This document shows positions 16,488-25,313 of a stretch of DNA of 64,000 nucleotides, one piece after another. Under the pieces are notes generated by a model. It worked only from the letters and a program-made list of their open reading frames with translations, made no database searches and had not been told where the DNA came from. Both the position numbers and the translations under genes were made by a program. This DNA is from Paenibacillus sp. S150 (GTDB lineage: Bacteria; Bacillota; Bacilli; Paenibacillales; Paenibacillaceae): positions 1 to 64,000 of the forward strand of contig NZ_JACBYI010000035.1 of the NCBI RefSeq assembly GCF_019352175.1, written 5' to 3'. Every line of letters begins with the position of its first letter. Position 1 is the stretch's first letter.

Positions 16488-17256
16488 AAATGGCTCCTCC
16501 CGTCTCCGCAACCATTCCGTACAAATTAGTGATGCTGGTCTGTATGCAATCCAAGGGGGAGCGGCTGCAGCGGTCCTGCTCCACTACGTACCATTCGATG
16601 CCATTGCTTTCGCCCCACTTCAGGATGGGTATGAAATCGAGCCTGCCTTCGCCAATTTCAGCAAAGGTTTCCTCTTCGTCCTTGGTCATATCCTTTAGGT
16701 GAATGATCGGTATGCGTCCGCTATAGCGGGAGATAAAGGATGCGGGATCATAGCCGGCCTTCTTGATCCAATATACATCAGGCTCTGTGAGAAAAAGGTT
16801 GTCAGTTCCGGGAGAAAGCAGGAGCTCCGCCCCGGAACGGCCGTTTGCCATAGCCTCAAACTCAAAGGCATGGTTGTGGTAGCTCAGGCGTATGCCAACC
16901 TCCGCCAGCCGGCCGGCTGACGTATTCAGACCTTTTCTAACCTGAAGGTATCCCTCCGGATTGCGCAGGTCCGGAGGGGTGGAGGAGCAGATCAGATCCC
17001 GGGTGCGGAACAAGCGTGCTTCTTCGATCAATTGCTCCAGGTCTTCTTCAATCCTCTGGTAGGTTACATGCAGTCCCGCTGTTTGCAGCCCGGTTTCCTC
17101 CATAATGCCGGCAAGCTCCGCCGGATCATAGCCATGGAATCCGGCGAATTGCACGCCGCTCCACCCCATATGTTTTAATTGCCGCAGGAGGGCTGGAAAG
17201 TCCGCCTGGCATTCCTCTCGAAGTGTATAGAGCTGAACCGCAAATTTTTGCTTCAT
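16480..17256 (-). CDS. sugar phosphate isomerase/epimerase family TIM barrel
   Basis: A 258-residue AP-endonuclease-2-like TIM barrel. Likely metal ligands lie in LSYHNHAFEFE (His/Glu), PIIHLKDM (His) and WYVVEQDRC (Glu). Members isomerise or epimerise keto-sugars or dehydrate inosose. Position between a dehydrogenase and a Gfo/Idh enzyme, and close translational coupling on both sides (4-bp gap upstream, 8-bp overlap downstream), suggest an oxidation-epimerisation-reduction route for an imported sugar or polyol. Confidence 0.85.
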   Translation of the reverse strand: MKQKFAVQLYTLREECQADFPALLRQLKHMGWSGVQFAGFHGYDPAELAGIMEETGLQTAGLHVTYQRIEEDLEQLIEEARLFRTRDLICSSTPPDLRNPEGYLQVRKGLNTSAGRLAEVGIRLSYHNHAFEFEAMANGRSGAELLLSPGTDNLFLTEPDVYWIKKAGYDPASFISRYSGRIPIIHLKDMTKDEEETFAEIGEGRLDFIPILKWGESNGIEWYVVEQDRCSRSPLDCIQTSITNLYGMVAETGGAICG

Positions 17257-17260
17257 TAAC

Positions 17261-18379
17261 TTAGCTGCCTCCTTCTATATGGGATTCCTGCCTGCCGATA
17301 CGGTCGGCGCTCAGAATCGCTTGCTCGATCTGCGCTGCTGCTACAGGGAAGGGAAGCAGCTCGGCTACAGCCCTGCCGATATTGACGTTCCGGGCAATCT
17401 CCCTTGCGAACGGGCCGGGGGCGCCGCCTGTCAGACCCAGCTGCTCCAAGGTGAGAGGCTGCTCCAGTTCGTGGAGCAGCTCAACCAGAGGGCGGATTTC
17501 GGCCTCGCTTTTACCCTCCAGGAACAACTGTGTGACAAGTCCGAAGGCAACCTTCTCTCCATGGAGGCAGCCGTGGGTCTGTTCCCAACGGGTCAGGCTG
17601 TTGTGAATGGCATGGGAAATGTTGGCCTTCACCACATCGCCTACAATGCTGCCGGCTTGGCCGGCGAGAAATATCACCGCATCTGCAGTCTCCTTGAACG
17701 CAGGTGAAGCAATGCCCTGTCCGGCGATCCGGTATGCCTCGCGGGCATGCATCTCCAGAATCTCCAGAGCCAGCCTGGCAGTGGCCAGATTGGCCCGGTA
17801 ATGGAGCTGCTGTTGCCCTATTGTGATCAGCGGGGCGATTTCATACCATTTGACCAAAGTGTCCGAAATGCCTGAAGCCAGGTAACGGCGGGGGGCTGCG
17901 GCCAGAATATCCGTATCCGCCAGCACCAGAACCGGAGCCTCCGGAAGCTCAAGACCCCTTGTGAAGACACCCTGTTCATCATAGAGAACGGTAAGTGCAG
18001 ACCAGGCCGCACAGGTGGCGGCAACGGTGGGAACCGTCACAACCTGAAGAGCCAGCTTGTCCCCTACTGCCTTGGTCAGATCGAGGACCCGGCCTCCCCC
18101 CACGCCAAGGATCAGTGTCGGAGCCTCTGAAGGCCTCCTTTCAATGGCATCGGCCGTCTCCTGAATCGCCCGGGCCGTCACATAACCGTCGAACTCATGT
18201 ATGCTGTAGCCAATTCCGGCTTGCTCCAGGCTGGCAAACAGCTCCGGCCCGGCTGCCGCCAGTGCTTTCTTGCCGCCTATGATGGCAGCATGCTTACCGA
18301 TGGAAGCAATCAGCTCCCCGCTTCGCCGGATTACGCCCGGCCCGCTTACATATTGTTTCGGTGCTTTTACTGTAAACAT
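17261..18379 (-). CDS. iron-containing alcohol dehydrogenase, glycerol-dehydrogenase-like
   Basis: A 372-residue group III metal-dependent dehydrogenase. NAD-binding region LILGVGGGRVLDLTKAVGD; nucleotide contact TVPTVAATCAAWSALTVLYDEQG; metal ligands in GISDTLVKWYE (Asp), NISHAIHNSL (His) and LHGEKVAFGL (His). It is closest in layout to GldA/YbdH-like enzymes that oxidise a polyol or alpha-hydroxy ketone. It lies 33 bp downstream of the permease genes and 4 bp upstream of the isomerase, so it probably acts on the transported substrate or its first product. Confidence 0.87.
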   Translation of the reverse strand: MFTVKAPKQYVSGPGVIRRSGELIASIGKHAAIIGGKKALAAAGPELFASLEQAGIGYSIHEFDGYVTARAIQETADAIERRPSEAPTLILGVGGGRVLDLTKAVGDKLALQVVTVPTVAATCAAWSALTVLYDEQGVFTRGLELPEAPVLVLADTDILAAAPRRYLASGISDTLVKWYEIAPLITIGQQQLHYRANLATARLALEILEMHAREAYRIAGQGIASPAFKETADAVIFLAGQAGSIVGDVVKANISHAIHNSLTRWEQTHGCLHGEKVAFGLVTQLFLEGKSEAEIRPLVELLHELEQPLTLEQLGLTGGAPGPFAREIARNVNIGRAVAELLPFPVAAAQIEQAILSADRIGRQESHIEGGS

Positions 18380-18412
18380 GGATGAGTCTCTCCTTTTTAA
18401 ATTAACCGGTTC

Positions 18413-19231
18413 TCATTTAACCGCTCCTACAACGAGGCCTTTCACGATCTTTTCCTGTGCTGCAATGTAAATCAGGAGCATAGGCAAACTGGACAGGGTC
18501 AAAGCGGCCATCAGCGCGGGCACATTCACCGTAAAATCGCCAAAAAATTTCTGCATCCCGAGTGGCAGGGTCATATGCTCGGGGCTGGTGATCAGTACAA
18601 GGGAAAAGATGAACTCGTTCCAGATGTGAACAAAATTGTAGATCACAATGGTCGACAGCGCAGGCAATATCAACGGGAAGGTGATCCTGAAGAAGATCGC
18701 GGCATGGGAGCAGCCGTCGATTTCCGCAGCTTCGTCCAGCTCACGTGGCAGCTCGGACATGAAGCCCGTCAGAATGAAGATGGACACCGGCAGGCTGAAG
18801 GCTACATAAGGACCGAGCAAGCCCCATAGTGAATCATAGAGTCCCATGTCCCTGGTCAGCCTGAAGACCGGGATCAGCGTAGAATGGATGGGCAGCATCA
18901 TTCCGGAAACGAAGAGCAGGAGCAAAAGCCTGCCGTAACGGAGCCTCATCCGGCTGAGCGGGTAGCTGGCAAGAGCGGACAGCAGCACGATGACCACCAG
19001 AGACGCGGAGGTAATCAGCAGCGTGTTCAGGAAATAGCGGCCGATGCCTGTACGGAGAGCCAGTCCGTAATTGTCCAGACGCATATCGGATAGAAGAGAG
19101 AAGGGGGAGGCAAAAAACTGCTGCTGGGTCTTAAGCGACGTTGCCGCCATAAAAACGAAAGGATAGCCGCTGAATACCAGCAGCGCTGCGGCCAAAAGAT
19201 AGCCGGCCCATTCGGGTAACCGGATTGTCAT
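18413..19231 (-). CDS. carbohydrate ABC transporter permease, MalG type
   Basis: A 272-residue permease with six predicted membrane helices and the EAA loop ELDEAAEIDGCSHAAIFFRI near residue 180, which docks the ATPase. It belongs to the CUT1 family. It overlaps the MalF-type gene by 4 bp. No ATPase gene is in the operon, as is common in Gram-positive bacteria, where a shared MsmX-type ATPase serves several importers. Confidence 0.9.
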   Translation of the reverse strand: MTIRLPEWAGYLLAAALLVFSGYPFVFMAATSLKTQQQFFASPFSLLSDMRLDNYGLALRTGIGRYFLNTLLITSASLVVIVLLSALASYPLSRMRLRYGRLLLLLFVSGMMLPIHSTLIPVFRLTRDMGLYDSLWGLLGPYVAFSLPVSIFILTGFMSELPRELDEAAEIDGCSHAAIFFRITFPLILPALSTIVIYNFVHIWNEFIFSLVLITSPEHMTLPLGMQKFFGDFTVNVPALMAALTLSSLPMLLIYIAAQEKIVKGLVVGAVK

Positions 19232-20136
19232 CGCTCATCCCCCTCCCGTTTTCTGCGCCGGTGCTCCATGTATTGAACGATGGCCGCGGCTGTAAAGCAC
19301 AGGACGAACATCACGAACGCCACGGCGCTGCCATACCCCATCCTGAAGGTGACAAAGGCGTTGCGGTACATATACGACCCCATTAAATCCATCTCCTGGT
19401 TAAGCCCTCCGCCGGACATGATATAGAAAAGGTCAAAGGCTTTCAGAGAGCCGACGATCGCCAGGATGGAGGAGATGGTGACCGTCGGAAGGATCAGCGG
19501 CAGCGTAATGCTGCGGAACCGGTTCAAAGCGCCCGCGCCGTCGATGGCTGCCGCTTCGTAGAGCTCATCCGGGATGCCGACGATGGCGGCCTTCAGCAGC
19601 ACCATATAGAAAGGGACATGCTGCCATACTACAACCAGCAGCACCGCAGGCAGCGCTGTCCTGGGATCGCTCAGCCACGCGACGGTTTCCATTCCGAACA
19701 GCTGCAATATTCGATTCACTGGACCGTTAAGCGGATCGAATATATAGGAGAAAAGCAGGCCGACGGCTACAGTGGGCATCAGGTAAGGCAAAAAGAAAAC
19801 GGTCTGCATCAGACGTCTTCCTTTAAGGCGGGAAAGCAGCAGCAGGGCCATGGCCAGTCCGAGCGGAATCTGGATAAACACCGAGACAAGCAGCACCTTG
19901 CCATTGTTTTGCAAGGCGTTCCAGAATATGGGGTCGGACAGAAGCCCGGCATAATTGCGCAAGCCGACAAAAATTTTGTCCGGACCGCCTTTCCAGTCAT
20001 AAAAGCTGTATTCCAATGTCCCCCAGACGGGGTAGACGATATAGATCAGATAGACCAGCAGAGCCGGAGCAAGGAACATGGCGGCGGTGAGCCGTTTTTT
20101 TCTGATTCTGCCTGTGCGGGTTGCCGTATGAGTCAC
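19228..20136 (-). CDS. sugar ABC transporter permease, MalF/UgpA type
   Basis: A 302-residue CUT1 permease with a basic N-terminus (RIRKKRLTAAMF), six membrane helices and the EAA loop ELYEAAAIDGAGALNRFRSI near residue 205. It pairs with the MalG-type partner encoded downstream (4-bp overlap) and lies 44 bp after the solute-binding protein gene. Confidence 0.9.
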   Translation of the reverse strand: MTHTATRTGRIRKKRLTAAMFLAPALLVYLIYIVYPVWGTLEYSFYDWKGGPDKIFVGLRNYAGLLSDPIFWNALQNNGKVLLVSVFIQIPLGLAMALLLLSRLKGRRLMQTVFFLPYLMPTVAVGLLFSYIFDPLNGPVNRILQLFGMETVAWLSDPRTALPAVLLVVVWQHVPFYMVLLKAAIVGIPDELYEAAAIDGAGALNRFRSITLPLILPTVTISSILAIVGSLKAFDLFYIMSGGGLNQEMDLMGSYMYRNAFVTFRMGYGSAVAFVMFVLCFTAAAIVQYMEHRRRKREGDER

Positions 20137-20180
20137 CTCAACTGTTCCTCCCTCATCTTTCGCTGTGTATAATGCGGCTG

Positions 20181-21500
20181 TTATTTGCCGAACACTTCCT
20201 TGGCCTTCGCTTCAACCTTTGCCGCGGCTTCCTCCGGCGTTTCTGTCTTGGAAAACAGCGCCTGAGTTGTGTCCTTGTGAACTTCCGCCAGCTCAGGCGG
20301 CAATACCTGGTCGTAAGGCCAGTGGATGGACTTGGCCTTGCTCACGTATTCGGCCAGGCGCTTAGCGATAGGATCGTTGTAATCGACTCCCTTCACGCCC
20401 ACCAGTCCGCTGATCCGGTCCGAATAAGCTTGTGCGGTCTCCGTGCTGGAAAGCTCCTTCAGCAGCTCCACAGCCAAATCCGGATGCTCGGAGGTTGCCG
20501 ACACGGACCAGACGGGAGAGGCTGCCGCATTCAGATTGGAGGCGTCGCCTGCGCCGCCGTCGACTGTAGGGAACGGGAAGAAATCCAGCTTGTCCAGAAA
20601 GTCCGGCGACTCATTCTTAACATAATCTACGAAGTTGGTGTTATACAGCATCATGCCTGCCTGGCCGCTGTAGAGCAGCTGGCGGCCTTGACCGGAGGTG
20701 GTGTTGATGCTGTTAAAGCCTTTATTGAAGGCGTCATGGTCGACCAGCTCCTGAATCAGCTGCCCTGCTTTTACATAAGCGGGATCATCAAAGCCTTGGC
20801 CGGTACGTTTGGACGCGCTTTGGAACAGCTCAGGACCGGCGATCCGGTCGGCCAGATACATAAGGTAATAGGCGCCCGGCCATTTGGCTTGATTCTCCAG
20901 AGCAATCGGGATGATCTTGTTTTTTCTCAGCACGTCAACCGTATTCAGGAATTCTTCCCAGGTGGCCGGAGCTGTCAGGCCGTATTGGTTGAACAGGTCT
21001 TTGTTATAGAAGAACAGGGTGATCGTCAGGCCAAGCGGTACCCCATATGTCTTATCGCTGATTACAGTATTATTAAGGACGGTGGGCTCGTACGCGTTTG
21101 TATCGATTTTGGCGCTCAGGTCCAAAACCTTGCCTTGATTGACGAATTCCTCCAGCCAGCCGCCTCCCCAGGATTGGAACACATCCGGCGGATTGCCGGC
21201 GGACATGGCTACAGCGAACTTCTGTTTGTAAGCATCATTAGCCGCCTGTACAGCCTTGACCTCCACGTCCGTATGCTTTTGCTCAAAGCGTGCTATAGCC
21301 TCGTTGAAAATTTTCTCCTTCTCTCCCGTATAGGTATGCCAGAATTCCAGCGTTTTCTTCTCTTCCGGCTTCGCGGTTACCTCAGGACTTGCTGCCGGGG
21401 CTTGAGAGGTGGTGGAGGAAGCCTCTGTTGGCTTGGAATTGCTGCAGGCACTCAGCAAGAGAAGTGCTCCAATTAAGATTAACGATAATGACTTTCTCAT
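20181..21500 (-). CDS. extracellular sugar-binding lipoprotein of an ABC importer
   Basis: A 439-residue family 1 solute-binding protein. The signal peptide ends in the lipobox LLSAC (Cys near residue 19), followed by a Ser/Thr/Pro/Ala-rich linker (to about residue 48). The mature domain has typical blocks LEFWHTYTGE, NPPDVFQSWGGGW and YGVPLGLTITLFFYNKDLF. It is the first gene of the minus-strand operon and sets substrate specificity, which cannot be deduced from sequence. The start ATG has only a modest AAAGGA some 13 bp upstream. Confidence 0.9.
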   Translation of the reverse strand: MRKSLSLILIGALLLLSACSNSKPTEASSTTSQAPAASPEVTAKPEEKKTLEFWHTYTGEKEKIFNEAIARFEQKHTDVEVKAVQAANDAYKQKFAVAMSAGNPPDVFQSWGGGWLEEFVNQGKVLDLSAKIDTNAYEPTVLNNTVISDKTYGVPLGLTITLFFYNKDLFNQYGLTAPATWEEFLNTVDVLRKNKIIPIALENQAKWPGAYYLMYLADRIAGPELFQSASKRTGQGFDDPAYVKAGQLIQELVDHDAFNKGFNSINTTSGQGRQLLYSGQAGMMLYNTNFVDYVKNESPDFLDKLDFFPFPTVDGGAGDASNLNAAASPVWSVSATSEHPDLAVELLKELSSTETAQAYSDRISGLVGVKGVDYNDPIAKRLAEYVSKAKSIHWPYDQVLPPELAEVHKDTTQALFSKTETPEEAAAKVEAKAKEVFGK

Positions 21501-21753
21501 AATTTATACCCATTCCTTTCGTTGTACAGTTGGCTATTCTCCGGAGAGTGCCTTCAGCTGCTGTCGATTTCAGACTTATTCTTTTGCCGGCTTTGGCGTC
21601 TTGCCTTGGATCATCCTCTCTTTGCATCCGAACTAATCTATTTAATTCCTAGTGGAATAGTTGTAGAATTAAGTATAAGCTGCCGATTCCGGAAAAGAAA
21701 TTACTGATCTGGCCTTTCTTGTATCCAATATAGCTATTTGGGAGGACCCAACT
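21501..21753. promoter_or_regulatory. divergent control region of sugar operon and AraC gene
   Basis: 253 bp between divergent starts. An inverted repeat ATTCC-TAGT-GGAAT lies at 21645-21658 in an AT-rich stretch and could bind the adjacent AraC regulator. I could not fix either promoter with confidence. Confidence 0.4.
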
Positions 21754-22644
21754 ATGAAAATCGAAACCGTACAGTATGGGCTGCCGCTAATGTCGATGAG
21801 GGTTTTTCAGCGCAGGCGTTATGATGACCGGATAACCGATTGGCATTATCATAAGGAGCTGGAATTTATTTATCTGCTGGACGGGGTGCTGGAATCCTAC
21901 ATTCAAGACGAGTTCACGGTCATGAAGCCGGGCGATGTCATTGTTATTGGCGCCAACCAGCTGCACCGCGATCGTATATACAGCGACCCGGGGATGGAAT
22001 ACATAGTGCTGCAATTCGATATCCGGCAATACTTTGAGAGCAGCGTGATGCCGTATTACCGGATTTTTGCCAATCCCATGTTTCCGCTGAGCAGCCTGAA
22101 CTACATCTTCGCAGAGAATCCGGAGACTCGGCGGATCGTAGGGGAGTGCATCCGGGAGATATATGCCGAATCCGTTACGCGCAGCGATGGATACGAATTG
22201 GCTATCAGCCTGTTGATTAAGAAGATGTTCCTGGCTATCTTGCGCAGCGATGTTAGACAGATCATCAATTTCCAGCGCAATGTGGAGATGATCCGCATGC
22301 AGCCGGTCTTGGAATACATCGAGAGCAACCTATTCGGTAAAATTCTGCTGGAGGAAGCCAGCCGCATAGCCAACCTCAGCTATTATTATTTCGTCAAATA
22401 TTTCCGCAAGGTATTTGGCATGTCCTTTCTTGCGTATGTCAATCTCCAGCGGATTCGGCATGCGGAGCGAATGCTATTGACGAGCGAGGCCAGCATTCTT
22501 CAGATAGCCGCAGAGGTAGGAATTCCTAATATGGCCCATTTTTACAGGATGTTCCGCAGGTATAATCATTGCTCTCCCAGTGAATTCCGCAAGAAGCGGC
22601 TGGAGTGGGGGACGGGGGCCATGACCAAGCAGCCTAAGGCCTAA
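21754..22644 (+). CDS. AraC family regulator of the divergent sugar operon
   Basis: A 296-residue AraC protein. The N-terminal cupin sensor (about 20-110) begins with RRYDDRITDWHYHKELEF and has the MKPGDVIVIGANQLHR turn. Two helix-turn-helix motifs occupy the last 100 residues (EASRIANLSYYYFVKYFRK, then ILQIAAEVGIPNMAHFYRMF). It faces the ABC-dehydrogenase operon and most likely activates it when its sugar is present. Start ATG follows GGGAGGA. Confidence 0.88.
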   Translation: MKIETVQYGLPLMSMRVFQRRRYDDRITDWHYHKELEFIYLLDGVLESYIQDEFTVMKPGDVIVIGANQLHRDRIYSDPGMEYIVLQFDIRQYFESSVMPYYRIFANPMFPLSSLNYIFAENPETRRIVGECIREIYAESVTRSDGYELAISLLIKKMFLAILRSDVRQIINFQRNVEMIRMQPVLEYIESNLFGKILLEEASRIANLSYYYFVKYFRKVFGMSFLAYVNLQRIRHAERMLLTSEASILQIAAEVGIPNMAHFYRMFRRYNHCSPSEFRKKRLEWGTGAMTKQPKA

Positions 22645-22771
22645 GCCTGGACAAGAGATTCCTTTATTATCAAGCGGTTAATGAAATACAGGTTCTTGCA
22701 GCCAATTCTAGCGGGTTCCTATCAATCTATGGTATATTATTCTCACAAAAAACAAAGTAAGGAGATTGGAA

Positions 22772-23704
22772 ATGGAAAAAACTTTGATCTTTGGACACAA
22801 AAATCCGGACACGGATACCATCTGCTCGGCCATCGCTTATGCAGCGCTTAAGAAGGAACTGGGCTGGGATGCCGAGCCGGTTCGTCTGGGTGAAGTCAGC
22901 GGCGAAACACAGTATGCGCTCGATCATTTCGGGGTGCAGGCGCCGCGCCTGGTGGAGAACGTGGCTGGTGAAGCCGGGCAGGTGATTCTGGTTGACCATA
23001 ATGAACGCCAGCAAAGCGCGAATGATATCGGTCAGGTTCGTGTTGTCGAGGTTATTGACCACCACCGGATCGCCAATTTTGAAACAGCCCATCCACTCTA
23101 CTACCGTGCCGAACCGGTAGGCTGCACAGCGACTATCCTCAACAAGCTGTACAAAGAAAACGGAATAGCCATTCCGAAGGAAATCGCCGGTCTGATGCTG
23201 TCTGCAATCATTTCCGACTCCCTGCTGTTCAAATCGCCTACCTGCACCGAGCAGGATGTGGCGGCTGCACGCGAGCTGGCTGAAATCGCCGGTGTGGACG
23301 CTGAGAGCTACGGTCTTGCCATGCTCAAGGCGGGCGCCGATCTTAGCGACAAGAGTATCGCCCAGCTGATTACCCTGGATGCCAAGGAATTCAAAATGGG
23401 TGAATACAAGGTTGAGATTGCCCAGGTTAACGCTGTGGATGTTAACGATGTGCTCTCCAAGCAAGCCGAGCTGGAAACAGCCCTTACGGCCGTCATTGAT
23501 GACAAAGGCCTGGATCTCTTCCTGTTCGTCGTTACGGATATCCTGAACAATGATTCTGTGGGCTTGGCCCTGGGCCGCGTGGCAGGTGCGGTTGAGCAGG
23601 CCTACAATGTGAAGCTGGACGACAACAAAGCGCTTCTGAAGGGTGTCGTTTCCCGCAAATCGCAAATTGTGCCTGTGCTGACCGAAACGATTGCCAAGCT
23701 GTAA
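22772..23704 (+). CDS. ppaC: manganese-dependent inorganic pyrophosphatase
   Basis: A 310-residue family II pyrophosphatase of the DHH superfamily. Metal-binding motifs are FGHKNPDTDTICSA (His8, Asp12, Asp14 region), ILVDHNE and the DHH box VIDHHRIANF. The C-terminal DHHA2 domain ends with the substrate-binding SRKSQIVP. It hydrolyses cytosolic pyrophosphate and pulls biosynthetic reactions forward. The ATG at 22772 lies 7 bp after AAGGAG; the in-frame TTG at 22766 is too close. An extended -10 (TGGTATATT) sits just upstream. It appears monocistronic. Confidence 0.95.
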   Translation: MEKTLIFGHKNPDTDTICSAIAYAALKKELGWDAEPVRLGEVSGETQYALDHFGVQAPRLVENVAGEAGQVILVDHNERQQSANDIGQVRVVEVIDHHRIANFETAHPLYYRAEPVGCTATILNKLYKENGIAIPKEIAGLMLSAIISDSLLFKSPTCTEQDVAAARELAEIAGVDAESYGLAMLKAGADLSDKSIAQLITLDAKEFKMGEYKVEIAQVNAVDVNDVLSKQAELETALTAVIDDKGLDLFLFVVTDILNNDSVGLALGRVAGAVEQAYNVKLDDNKALLKGVVSRKSQIVPVLTETIAKL

Positions 23705-23755
23705 CAGCAGCCGCGGCAGCGGCAGCCATTATGTTCCAGGTTGAATAGGTATGAC

Positions 23756-23802
23756 GCAACCGGCTGTGCGCCTCCCGTTAAGGGCGGCGCACAGCCGGTT
23801 GC
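23756..23802 (+). terminator. 17-bp hairpin after ppaC
   Basis: The arms 23756-23772 and 23786-23802 are perfectly complementary and GC-rich. No U-tract follows (GGTATTTATGGG), so termination is likely but not canonical. Confidence 0.55.
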
Positions 23803-23895
23803 GGTATTTATGGGAGCACTAGAACCCTTTTGCCAAAAGAGGGCGGACACTCTATACTTAAAATTACATACATGCTGCAGAAGGAGCGGGAGAAC

Positions 23896-24336
23896 ATGAC
23901 TAAAACACGAAACAGCGGTGCGCTTCAATATAAATCGTTCGGTCTGGTTTTGCAAGCGCTTGTAATTATTGCCCGCAAAGAGGGCATCACCTGTTCCAGC
24001 TGTGAAATTGCCGGTTACTTGTCTTCAGAGCCGACAGTTCTGAGAAAAGCACTGGCCAAGCTGACCAAAGAAGGCATTTTGGCGACCCGTGAAGGGCGGG
24101 ATGGCGGCTTCATGCTGAACCGCTCTCCGGAAGAGCTGACGCTGGCGGAAATATACCACGCCATGGAGGTTGGCGGGCTGCGCAGCAATGGGGTGAAGGA
24201 GACGATGTGTGAGAATGTTTTTGGGCAGCAGATGAAGAATGCATGCGGAGACATTTTGGAAGAAATGGACCAAAGTGCGGTAGGTGTTCTGCGGAAGTAT
24301 ACCCTGGCTGAACTTGTGCGCCGGACGGAATGTTGA
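23896..24336 (+). CDS. Rrf2 family transcriptional regulator
   Basis: A 146-residue Rrf2 protein with an N-terminal winged helix (EIAGYLSSEPTVLRKALAKL recognition region, wing REGRDGGFMLNR). It has five cysteines: C33 and C36 just before the recognition helix, C105 and C117 in the region where Rrf2 proteins bind an Fe-S cluster, and C146 at the end. The spacing is unlike the three-Cys cluster site of IscR or NsrR, so cluster or thiol sensing is possible but unproven. ATG 23896 follows AAGGAGCGGGAG. The next gene, a nitroreductase with a palindromic promoter, is its likely target. Confidence 0.87.
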   Translation: MTKTRNSGALQYKSFGLVLQALVIIARKEGITCSSCEIAGYLSSEPTVLRKALAKLTKEGILATREGRDGGFMLNRSPEELTLAEIYHAMEVGGLRSNGVKETMCENVFGQQMKNACGDILEEMDQSAVGVLRKYTLAELVRRTEC

Positions 24337-24381
24337 CAGGGTGCTTTTTGATGGAATATACTGTGCTTATTATAACACAGT
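24333..24381 (+). promoter_or_regulatory. nitroreductase promoter with palindromic operator
   Basis: TTGACA (24333-24338) and TATACT (24357-24362) are 18 bp apart; an alternative TTGATG (24348-24353) and TATAAC (24371-24376) are 17 bp apart. The inverted repeat ACTGTG-N10-CACAGT (24360-24381) covers both -10 elements, a good position for repression, plausibly by the adjacent Rrf2 protein. Confidence 0.6.
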
Positions 24382-24430
24382 TAACTATATCAGCTGCAAA
24401 ATAATGGACAGGGAAGAGGAGGAATAAGTT

Positions 24431-25078
24431 ATGGCGTCAGAATTAAAGGTAGAACAGGAATTCAGCAAGGTGATCCGGGAACGGCGGTCGGTGCGGAAAT
24501 ATGATTCATCCTGGAAAATATCCGACGAGGAAATCAAGGAGCTTCTTGTAGAAGCGACCCTGGCACCTTCGTCCTCCAATCTACAGCCCTGGCGGTTCAT
24601 TGTCATTACGGATCAGGAGATTAAGGCGAAGCTGCTCCCAATCGCATACAATCAGGCGCAAATTACTGAGTCCTCCGCGGTGATAGCTGTGCTTGGAGAT
24701 ACCGAAGCCTACAGCAATGCAGAGACCATCTACGGACATGCCGGCGCTACGGGGCTGATGCCGGAGGATGTCGCCGCAGCTATGGCGAAACGCAGCCGCG
24801 AAGGCTATTCCAGCATGCCTGTGGAAAGATTGAAGGATATTGCCCTGATTGACGGCGGACTGGTGTCCATGCAGCTGATGCTTGCAGCCAAAGCCAGAGG
24901 CTATGACACAGTCCCGATGGGCGGATTTGATCCTGCGGGTCTCAAAGAGCTGTTCCAAATCTCCCCGCGTTATGTGCCGGTTATGCTGATTGCGCTCGGC
25001 AAAGCAGCAGTGGAAGGACGGCCAACCGGCCGCTTGCCGCTGGAAGCAGTTGCCCACTGGAACGGATTTCGGGCTTAA
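24431..25078 (+). CDS. nitroreductase family NAD(P)H-FMN oxidoreductase
   Basis: A 215-residue flavoprotein. The FMN phosphate-binding start RERRSVRKYD and the block APSSSNLQPWRFIVI are typical; GYDTVPMGGFDP and PVMLIALGKA complete the fold. Such enzymes reduce nitro- and quinone-like compounds using NAD(P)H. The ATG lies after GGAAGAGGAGG. The promoter palindrome and the upstream Rrf2 gene suggest induction by electrophile, NO or redox stress. Confidence 0.88.
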   Translation: MASELKVEQEFSKVIRERRSVRKYDSSWKISDEEIKELLVEATLAPSSSNLQPWRFIVITDQEIKAKLLPIAYNQAQITESSAVIAVLGDTEAYSNAETIYGHAGATGLMPEDVAAAMAKRSREGYSSMPVERLKDIALIDGGLVSMQLMLAAKARGYDTVPMGGFDPAGLKELFQISPRYVPVMLIALGKAAVEGRPTGRLPLEAVAHWNGFRA

Positions 25079-25120
25079 GCCGGACTCGCTCTCTTATTCA
25101 TATCTGCTGTACAAAGGCCG

Positions 25121-25163
25121 ACCCGGCTCCGCTGCTCCGAAGAGAACGGCGAAGCCGGGTTTT
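25121..25163 (+). terminator. terminator after nitroreductase gene
   Basis: ACCCGGCT (25121-25128) pairs with AGCCGGGT (25153-25160) followed by TTTT. A second hairpin directly behind it (AAACAGG 25169-25175 with CCTGTTT 25200-25206, with CCAGCC/GGCTGG inside) may back it up. Confidence 0.65.
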
Positions 25164-25313
25164 CTGTGAAACAGGTACCAGCCTTGATTAGGGCTGGGGC
25201 CTGTTTCTGCTGGCCGGGAGCTGGCGGCCTGTGCTGCATATTTCTGGTTTCCGGCGCTTTCTGCTAAACTAAGTTCAAAGCGTTGACCCAAGAAGGCGCA
25301 CAGGAGGGATCAC

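Noticed and set aside
20121..21476. 451-codon open frame on the plus strand
   Set aside because: It lies opposite the sugar-binding lipoprotein gene, whose signal peptide and motifs are clear; the antisense product resembles nothing.
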